A DNA stretch of 64,000 nt from assembly GCF_022637455.1 (NCBI RefSeq), contig NZ_CP093341.1:310001-374000 (forward strand). Direction: 5' to 3'. Of this stretch, positions 58,721-64,000 are shown in pieces; positions within the stretch are counted from its first letter, which is position 1, and each line of letters starts with the position of its first letter. A model generated the notes under the pieces. It was not told the origin of the DNA. It was given only the letters and a program-made list of their open reading frames with translations, and did not search any database. Origin of the DNA: Lysobacter sp. S4-A87. GTDB taxonomy: Bacteria > Pseudomonadota > Gammaproteobacteria > Xanthomonadales > Xanthomonadaceae. Both the position numbers and the translations under genes were made by a program.

Positions 58721-61126
58721 TCAAAGGTGGGGGCGCCAGCGCCGCAGCAACAGGGTATTGGACACCACGCTGACCGACGACAGCGCCATTGCTGCACCGG
58801 CCACGACCGGATCGAGCAGGCCCAATGCGGCCAGCGGGATGCCGACCACGTTGTAGATGAATGCCCAGAACAGGTTCTGGTGGATCTTGCGGGTGGTGCG
58901 GCGGGAAATGTCGATGGCGTCGGCGACCAGCCCGGGCTCGGAGCGCATCAGGGTCACGGCCGCCGCGTGCATGGCAACGTCGGTGCCGCTGCCCATGGCG
59001 ATGCCGACGTCGGCCGCAGCCAGGGCCGGGGCATCGTTGATGCCGTCGCCGACCATCGCCACCACGCCGTGCTCGCGCAGCGATGCGATCGCCGCGGCCT
59101 TGGCGGCCGGCGCGACGTTGGCGCGCACTTCGTCGATACCGATCTGCGCAGCGACCGCATTCGCCGCGCCCTCGTTGTCGCCAGAGATCATCACGGTGCG
59201 CACGCCGATGCGATGCAGTTGCTCCATGGCTTCGCGCGCACCTGGTCGCGGCTGGTCGCGGAACGCCAGCAGTCCGAGCAGGCGCGTGCCGTCAGCGTCG
59301 CCAAGCCAGGACACGGTGTGCCCGGATCCGGCCAAAGCTCGCGCCTGGTCGCGCAATGGCGTGATGTCGATGCCGGCGTCCTCCATCATCGCGCTGCTGC
59401 CGATCAGCAGCGCGCGGCCGTCGACCGAGCCGTGCAGGCCGCGCCCGGGCACGGCACGCACGTCCGTCGCTGTCTGCGTTCGCGGCAGGTCTGCAGAAGC
59501 CTCGATCACAGCCTTGGCCAGCGGATGCTCGCTGCCTTCCTGTAGCGCGGCGGCGAGTGCAAGCAGGGCAGGTACGTCGCCATCGACAGCCACGGTATCG
59601 GTCAGCACGGGGCGCCCTTGCGTCAGCGTGCCGGTCTTGTCGAACGCCACGGTTGCGATCCGGTGCGCGCTTTCCAGCGCCTGCGCATCCTTGATCAGGA
59701 TGCCCGCGCGGGCCGCCACGCCGGTGCCGGCCATGATCGCCGTGGGCGTCGCCAGTCCCAGCGCGCACGGACAGGCGATGACGAGTACGGCGACTGCATT
59801 GAGGATGGCCTGGTTCCATTCACCCGTTGCCACGCCCCAGCCGAGCAGGGTGGCCAGTGCGATCGCCATGACCACCGGCACGAACACTGCGCTGACCCGG
59901 TCGACGGTTCGCTGGATCGGCGCCTTGCCGGCCTGTGCGTCCTCGACCAGGCGGATGATCCGCGCCAGCGCGCTTTCGGCGCCGACCGGGGTCGTTTCCA
60001 CGACCACCATGCCTTCGCCGTTGACCGCGCCGCCGGTGATGCGGTCGCCTTCGTTCTTCGCCACCGGCAGCGATTCGCCGGTGACCATCGATTCGTCGGC
60101 ATGCGTGCGGCCTTCGGCGATCACGCCATCGACCGGGAAGCGTTCGCCCGGGCGAACGACCACCAGGTCCGCGACCTGCACGTCGTCGATGCGGACGTCG
60201 ACATCGCCGTCGGCGCGGCGCACGCGGGCGGTGGTCGGGCGCAAGGCCTGGAGTGCGCGGATGGCTTCGGTGGTCTGGCGCTTGGCACGCGATTCCAGCC
60301 ATTTGCCCAGCAACACCAGCGTGATCACCACGGCGGATGCTTCGAAGTAGAGCGCGGCAGGGCCGTGGTGGGCGCTTGCGCTGAGGAGGTGATAAAGACT
60401 CAGTCCATAGCCGGCGCTGGTGCCGAGCGCGACCAGCAGGTCCATGTTGCCGGTGCCGGCCTTGAGCGCGTGCCATCCGGCCCTGTAGAAGCGCGCACCG
60501 AGCCAGAACTGCACCGGTGTTGCCAGGGCGAACTGCAACCAGCCCGGCAGCATCCAGTGCTGCCCGCCGATCATGCCGACCATCGGCAGGATCAGTGGCA
60601 GCGACAAGGCGATCGCAAGCAGCAAGTGACGGGTCTCGCGCGGCATCCGGTCGCGCGCGGCTGTCGTGCCAGCGGTTGGCGATGTGTCGGGTTGGCCTGC
60701 GCTGTAGCCCGCCGCGCGCACTGCCGCTTCCAGCTGGTCCGGCGTGACACGGTCGATTGCGCGCACCTGGGCCCGTTCCGTCGCCAGGTTGACGCTGGCA
60801 TCGAGTACTCCGGGCACCGCGCGCAGCGCCTTCTCGATTCGGCCCGCACACGAGGCGCAGGTCATTCCACCGATGACGAGGTCGATGGTGCGGGTCGGCA
60901 CCGAATAGCCGCTGGCGGCGATCGCGTCGGCGAGGGCCGGCAGCTCGACCGTTCCGTCAGTCAGGACTTCGGCGGTTTCGGTGGCGAGGTTGATCTCGGC
61001 GCGGGTCACGCCGGGCAGGGACTTCAGGGCACGTTCGATGCGGCCGGCGCACGAGGCGCAGGTCATGCCGGCGACGCCGAAGCGCCAGTGGCCGGCATCG
61101 GCGGTAGCAGGGAGGGCAGGGCTCAT
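58721..61126 (-). CDS. copA: Copper-exporting P-type ATPase CopA
   Basis: Inner-membrane Cu(I) pump of 801 aa. Two N-terminal metal-binding domains carry GMTCASC (C23, C26 and C90, C93). Eight TM helices follow, with the CPC motif ([11 protein letters not shown] near residue 450), phosphorylation site DKTGTLTQG near residue 495, HP motif ([10 protein letters not shown]) and [14 protein letters not shown] 61126 follows GGAAGGAG. It is the first gene of a copA-cueR unit under a MerR-type promoter, and is divergent from the ars operon. Confidence 0.95.
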   Translation of the reverse strand: MSPALPATADAGHWRFGVAGMTCASCAGRIERALKSLPGVTRAEINLATETAEVLTDGTVELPALADAIAASGYSVPTRTIDLVIGGMTCASCAGRIEKALRAVPGVLDASVNLATERAQVRAIDRVTPDQLEAAVRAAGYSAGQPDTSPTAGTTAARDRMPRETRHLLLAIALSLPLILPMVGMIGGQHWMLPGWLQFALATPVQFWLGARFYRAGWHALKAGTGNMDLLVALGTSAGYGLSLYHLLSASAHHGPAALYFEASAVVITLVLLGKWLESRAKRQTTEAIRALQALRPTTARVRRADGDVDVRIDDVQVADLVVVRPGERFPVDGVIAEGRTHADESMVTGESLPVAKNEGDRITGGAVNGEGMVVVETTPVGAESALARIIRLVEDAQAGKAPIQRTVDRVSAVFVPVVMAIALATLLGWGVATGEWNQAILNAVAVLVIACPCALGLATPTAIMAGTGVAARAGILIKDAQALESAHRIATVAFDKTGTLTQGRPVLTDTVAVDGDVPALLALAAALQEGSEHPLAKAVIEASADLPRTQTATDVRAVPGRGLHGSVDGRALLIGSSAMMEDAGIDITPLRDQARALAGSGHTVSWLGDADGTRLLGLLAFRDQPRPGAREAMEQLHRIGVRTVMISGDNEGAANAVAAQIGIDEVRANVAPAAKAAAIASLREHGVVAMVGDGINDAPALAAADVGIAMGSGTDVAMHAAAVTLMRSEPGLVADAIDISRRTTRKIHQNLFWAFIYNVVGIPLAALGLLDPVVAGAAMALSSVSVVSNTLLLRRWRPHL

Positions 61127-61159
61127 GTCGGACTCCTTCCAGATCAATCAGATGGAGCG

Positions 61160-61190
61160 ATCCTGAGGGTTCCCATCATGGGAAGGTCAA
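61160..61190 (-). promoter_or_regulatory. CueR-type promoter and operator of copA
   Basis: On the minus strand TTGACC (61190-61185) and CAGGAT (61165-61160) are separated by 19 bp, the long spacer typical of MerR-controlled promoters. The palindrome TTCCCATGATGGGAA (61170-61184) fills the spacer, as in copA promoters bound by CueR. Confidence 0.85.
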
Positions 61191-61210
61191 TTGGGAATGT
61201 TCGATGTGGC

Positions 61211-61246
61211 TTGACACGGGGCATTTAATTCGTAAATTCGCGAATT
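61211..61246 (+). promoter_or_regulatory. arsR promoter with overlapping ArsR-type operator
   Basis: TTGACA (61211-61216) and TAAATT (61233-61238) have a 16-bp spacer. The perfect palindrome AATTCGCGAATT (61235-61246) overlaps the -10 and ends one base before the arsR ATG. The start site would fall at about 61245, so the mRNA is probably leaderless or nearly so, and repressor binding would block RNA polymerase directly. Confidence 0.75.
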
Positions 61247-61588
61247 ATGGAAATTACTTCCGCTCTAGCTGCGCTCAACGCCCTTGGCCACGAGACGCGC
61301 CTTGCCGCTTTCCGCCAGCTGGTGCAGGCCGGCCCGGACGGCATGTCCGTTGGCGAGCTCCGCGAGCGCCTCGGCCTGGCACCGGCCACGCTCACGGCCC
61401 ATCTGAACGTATTGCGCGCCGCCGCGCTGGTACATGACCAGCGCGAGGGAAGGGTGATCCGGATTCGCGCCAACTACCTGCAGATGAACGACCTTCTCGC
61501 CTACCTCACCGAAAACTGTTGTGCCGGCGTCGCGCAATGCGACCCGGCCGTCACCTGCGCCCCCCGAAACACAGGAGCTTCGAAATGA
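61247..61588 (+). CDS. arsR: Arsenic-responsive repressor ArsR
   Basis: SmtB/ArsR-family repressor of 113 aa. The winged helix (SVGELRERLGLAPATLTAHLNVLRAAALV) lacks the classic ELCVCDL metal motif. Three cysteines near the C-terminus, C91, C92 and C98 (NCCAGVAQC), match the spacing of the As(III) site in the Acidithiobacillus ferrooxidans type ArsR. No Shine-Dalgarno sequence precedes the ATG. It is the first gene of arsR-arsI-arsN2-arsC-aquaporin and its stop overlaps arsI (ATGA). Confidence 0.9.
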   Translation: MEITSALAALNALGHETRLAAFRQLVQAGPDGMSVGELRERLGLAPATLTAHLNVLRAAALVHDQREGRVIRIRANYLQMNDLLAYLTENCCAGVAQCDPAVTCAPRNTGASK

Positions 61589-62076
61589 ACCGCTTCCACG
61601 TGCATCTCAACGTCGCCGACCTGGCCAGCAGCATCCGTTTCTACACCGAACTGTTCGCCGCGCAGCCGTCCGTGGTCAAGGATGACTACGCCAAGTGGAT
61701 GCTGGACGATCCGCGCGTCAACTTCGCCATCTCCAACACCGGTCGCGCTCCCGGCGTCGATCATCTCGGCATCCAGGTGGAGCGCGCCGATGACCTGTCC
61801 GAACTCGGGCGGCGCCTGGATGCGGCCGGCGGCGAGGTCGTTCCGGAACCCGGCGCGATCTGCTGCTATGCCAACTCCGACAAGATGTGGACACACGATC
61901 CGCAGGGCACCCGCTGGGAAACCTTCCACACGCTCGGTGACGCCACGAGTTATTACGCAGCCGACGCCTCCTGCGGCGCTGACGGGGCCAGTTGCAGTCC
62001 GTCGAGCACGCAGCCAACGCCCACCGCGCGTGCGAGTGCGGCGGCGTGCTGCGCACCTGCGTCCAGCTGCTGCTGA
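61585..62076 (+). CDS. arsI: ArsI-type C-As lyase (glyoxalase fold)
   Basis: Vicinal-oxygen-chelate dioxygenase of 163 aa that demethylates trivalent organoarsenicals such as MAs(III). The metal ligands H5, H60 and E112 and the vicinal substrate cysteines C93-C94 (AICCYAN) agree with the ArsI pattern. Unusual is a long tail with six cysteines (C130, C137, C155, C156, C162, C163), possibly for metal capture. It overlaps arsR by 4 bp and precedes arsN2 by 12 bp. CadI-like proteins share this fold, so a broader thiol-metal role is an alternative. Confidence 0.88.
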   Translation: MNRFHVHLNVADLASSIRFYTELFAAQPSVVKDDYAKWMLDDPRVNFAISNTGRAPGVDHLGIQVERADDLSELGRRLDAAGGEVVPEPGAICCYANSDKMWTHDPQGTRWETFHTLGDATSYYAADASCGADGASCSPSSTQPTPTARASAAACCAPASSCC

Positions 62077-62088
62077 GCAGGCCACGAC

Positions 62089-62526
62089 ATGGACCTGCGC
62101 AGAGGTGGTGAATCGGATACAGCGCGCATCAGGGCGCTGCTGGTGGATTGTGGATTGCCGACGGAAGACCTGGATGACACGCCAGTCGACTTCCTCGTTG
62201 CCGGAGAGGGTGGCGATACCTTCGGTGTCGTTGGCCTGCAGTCGTTCGGACAGGTCGGCTTGCTGCGATCGCTCGCAGTGCATGCCGACGGGCGCGGCAA
62301 GGGCGCCGGCAGCGCGCTGGTCGACGCGCTGGAATCACATGCGCGCGCCGCCGGCGTGCGCCAGCTGGTGCTGCTCACGCAGACCGCGGAACCGTTCTTC
62401 GCGGCGCGCGGATACGCACCGATTGCCCGCGCCGCCGCGCCGGCGGCAGTGCAGGGCAGCGCCGAATTCCGCTCGATCTGCCCGGCGTCGGCGACGTGCA
62501 TGAGCAAGGAACTTCAGCCTCGATGA
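62089..62526 (+). CDS. arsN2: ArsN2-like arsenic-related GNAT acetyltransferase
   Basis: GNAT enzyme of 145 aa. The acetyl-CoA motif is RSLAVHADGRGKGAGSALVDALESHARAAGV, followed by LTQTAEPFFAARGYAPIAR. The C-terminal SAEFRSICPASATCMSKEL with two cysteines is typical of ArsN2, a family found in ars operons. Related ArsN1 acetylates arsinothricin, but the ArsN2 substrate is not settled. It lies between arsI and arsC and overlaps the arsC start (ATGA). Confidence 0.85.
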   Translation: MDLRRGGESDTARIRALLVDCGLPTEDLDDTPVDFLVAGEGGDTFGVVGLQSFGQVGLLRSLAVHADGRGKGAGSALVDALESHARAAGVRQLVLLTQTAEPFFAARGYAPIARAAAPAAVQGSAEFRSICPASATCMSKELQPR

Positions 62527-62918
62527 GCACGACCATGAAACGTGTGTTGTTTGTCTGTGTGGAAAATGCCAACCGCAGTCAGATGGCCGAGGCCTTCGCC
62601 CGCATCCACGGCGGCGACGACGTCGAAGCCTTGAGCGCGGGATCGCGGCCATCGGGCCAGATCAACCCCAAGGCCATCCGCTTCATGTCCGAGCTGGGCT
62701 ACGACCTGGGCGGACATGCCTCCAAGTCGCTGGACCAGGTCGAAGGCGAGTTCGATGCCGTCATCACCATGGGCTGCGGCGACGACTGCCCCTGGGTGCC
62801 GGCCAGGCGTCGCGAGGACTGGGCCTTGCCCGATCCAAAGCACATGGACGATGACGGCTATCGCGCCGTGCGCGACGAGATCTCGGCGCGGGTGAAGAAC
62901 CTGCTGGCACAGCTGTGA
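62523..62918 (+). CDS. arsC: Arsenate reductase, low-molecular-weight phosphatase type
   Basis: Enzyme of 131 aa that reduces As(V) to As(III) with the active-site loop C12-V-E-N-A-N-R-S (residues 12-19). Further cysteines C85 and C89 (GCGDDCP) could relay the disulfide to thioredoxin. The late aspartate lies in LPDPKHMDD. ATG 62523 overlaps the arsN2 stop. An in-frame ATG four codons later is possible. The stop overlaps the aquaporin start (TGATG). As(III) must then leave the cell through another protein. Confidence 0.92.
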   Translation: MSTTMKRVLFVCVENANRSQMAEAFARIHGGDDVEALSAGSRPSGQINPKAIRFMSELGYDLGGHASKSLDQVEGEFDAVITMGCGDDCPWVPARRREDWALPDPKHMDDDGYRAVRDEISARVKNLLAQL

Positions 62919-63616
62919 TGCCGACGCTGCTGCAGAGGCTGACTGCCGAGTTCATCGGCACTGCATTGCTGCTGGCGACGGTGGTGGGCTCGGGGATCAT
63001 GGGCGTTGCCCTGTCGGCAGGCAACGACGGCATCGCGCTGCTGGCCAATGCCGCCGCCACGGCCGGGGCGCTGTATGTGTTGATCGTGTTATTCGGTCCG
63101 ATCTCCGGTGCGCACTTCAATCCCGTGGTCACGCTGGCGATGCGCGCACGCGGTGAGCTGCGAAGCAACGTCGCCGCGGCCTACGTCGCGGTGCAGCTTG
63201 TCGCGGCGATCGTCGGGGTGGTGCTTGCGCACGCCATGTTCGGGCTGGCGCTGATCCAGCCCGGTGACCACGTGCGCAGCGGACCATCGCAATTGCTTAG
63301 CGAAGCTGTTGCGACGTTTGGCCTGCTGTTGACGATCCTGCTCGGCACCCGCCATCGGCCGGCGGCCGTGCCGGCGCTGGTCGCCTGCTACATCTTCGCG
63401 GCGTACTGGTTCACCGCGAGCACGTCGTTCGCGAATCCGGCGGTCACCCTGGCGCGGGCGCTGACCCGCACCTTTGCCGGAATCCGGCCCGAGGATGTCC
63501 TGGGCTTCGTCGCCGCGCAGCTGGTCGGAGCGCTGGCAGCACTCGCCATCACGCAGGTGCTGATGCCCGTGGACAAGCAGGCGCATCGCATCGAACCTGC
63601 CCGCCTGCAACGCTGA
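62918..63616 (+). CDS. MIP-family aquaporin/aquaglyceroporin of the ars operon
   Basis: Channel of 232 aa with six TM helices and two half-helices. The first signature is changed to N68-P-V (HFNPVVT), while the second is a normal NPA (173-175, FANPAVTLAR). Aquaporins placed in ars operons (AqpS) let As(III) or methylarsenicals leave the cell down a gradient after ArsC reduction. The operon has no ArsB or Acr3 pump. ATG 62918 overlaps the arsC stop. A plain glycerol or water role cannot be excluded. Confidence 0.85.
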   Translation: MPTLLQRLTAEFIGTALLLATVVGSGIMGVALSAGNDGIALLANAAATAGALYVLIVLFGPISGAHFNPVVTLAMRARGELRSNVAAAYVAVQLVAAIVGVVLAHAMFGLALIQPGDHVRSGPSQLLSEAVATFGLLLTILLGTRHRPAAVPALVACYIFAAYWFTASTSFANPAVTLARALTRTFAGIRPEDVLGFVAAQLVGALAALAITQVLMPVDKQAHRIEPARLQR

Positions 63617-63635
63617 CCTGCCACGCTGATCCGCG

Positions 63636-63665
63636 GGTCGGCCCGTCGCCATCGACGGGCCGACC
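63636..63665. terminator. Hairpin between the ars operon and copB
   Basis: A perfect 13-bp stem (63636-63648 with 63653-63665) with a CCAT loop lies between the convergent aquaporin and copB genes. No T-tract is evident, so termination is inferred from position. Confidence 0.55.
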
Positions 63666-63673
63666 GCATCGAC

Positions 63674-64000
63674 TCAGAACCAGAGGCGAAGGCCCGCGAC
63701 GAAGCGGGTGTCGCGGGTATCCTCGCCTTCGTCCTGCCGATAGTCCGCCGTGTCACCAAAGGCGCGTTCGTGGCTCACGCCGATGTACGGGGCGAACTTC
63801 CGCGTCACCTCATAGCGCAGGCGCACTCCGGCCTCGACCGTGCTCAATCCCGATCCGATGCCACGATCCGGATCGTCCTTGCCGTACAGCTCGATTTCCA
63901 GCAACGGCTGCAGGATCAGGCGGTTGGTCAGCAGCACGTCGTACTCGGCTTCGAAACTGGCGGCACTGCGACCGTCTTCGCCCAGGTACGCGGTGGCCTC
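63674..64000 (-). CDS. copB: Copper resistance outer-membrane protein CopB, C-terminal part
   Basis: The last 108 residues of a protein whose start lies beyond the right edge. The visible part reads [30 protein letters not shown], then [25 protein letters not shown] and [10 protein letters not shown]. These are amphipathic beta strands ending in phenylalanine, the usual signal for Bam-mediated insertion. The pattern matches CopB/PcoB, which binds or excludes copper at the outer membrane. A multicopper oxidase copA is usually next to it and may lie outside the window. It complements the CopA pump and CueR. Confidence 0.88.
   Translation of the reverse strand, partial: EATAYLGEDGRSAASFEAEYDVLLTNRLILQPLLEIELYGKDDPDRGIGSGLSTVEAGVRLRYEVTRKFAPYIGVSHERAFGDTADYRQDEGEDTRDTRFVAGLRLWF

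Overview
The window is high-GC, almost fully coding chromosomal DNA from a gammaproteobacterium, most likely of the Xanthomonadaceae/Lysobacteraceae (Lysobacter, Luteimonas or Stenotrophomonas-like). This placement is inferred from gene order (cmk-rpsA-ihfB-lapA-lapB, a minor-pilin operon with PilY1, aguA/aguB, ppsA/ppsR, a MoeB with an N-terminal rhodanese domain), from the many GTG/TTG starts, and from short inverted repeats between genes. No insertion sequence, prophage, integrase or CRISPR array was seen.

Layout. 1-6.7 kb: the tail of a probable efflux adaptor and two tandem RND permeases, closed by a strong terminator. 6.8-13.7 kb: a type IV pilus minor-pilin operon (fimT/gspH, pilV, pilW, pilX, pilY1, pilE). 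13.7-20 kb, minus strand: a TraB-family membrane protein, a TetR/alpha-beta hydrolase pair, agmatine catabolism (aguA, aguB) with a GNAT acetyltransferase, a SmpA/OmlA-like secreted protein, and a cysteine-poor ribosomal protein L36. 20-29 kb: cmk, rpsA, ihfB, the LPS-control pair lapA/lapB, then surface-polysaccharide genes (a WecA/WbpL-type transferase, a WbpM-type dehydratase, galU) and csaA. 29-33.3 kb, minus strand: a fatty-acid beta-oxidation operon (psrA-like tetR, fadB, fadA) with two matching operator palindromes.

33.4-40.5 kb: ndk, rlmN, pilF, rodZ, yfgM, bamB, der. 40.6-43.6 kb: molybdenum cofactor genes mobA, moeA and moeB. 43.6-51 kb: a hydrolase, DUF1244, folD, guaB, guaA, tadA, DUF2721, orn and mscS. 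51.6-55.6 kb: ppsA and, divergently, its regulator ppsR, then a DUF1249 gene. 55.6-55.9 kb: a tRNA-Ala(GGC)/tRNA-Glu(TTC) operon with a clear promoter and terminator.

56.2-64 kb is the accessory part, directly after the tRNAs: a peroxiredoxin, a DsbA-like gene broken by one frameshift, a secreted hydrolase, a copper unit (copA, cueR), a compact arsenic operon (arsR, arsI, arsN2, arsC, aquaporin) and the C-terminus of copB. The copper and arsenic units face away from each other across 120 bp that holds a MerR-type copA promoter and an arsR promoter so close to the start codon that the mRNA is probably leaderless. The arsenic operon has a C-As lyase and an acetyltransferase but no ArsB/Acr3 pump, which suggests a role in organoarsenicals with an aquaporin as exit.

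Points most worth checking are the paired PsrA-like operators, the leaderless pump-free ars operon, the frameshifted DsbA-like gene, the terminator-like hairpin ahead of ndk, and the unequal proton-relay residues of the two RND permeases.
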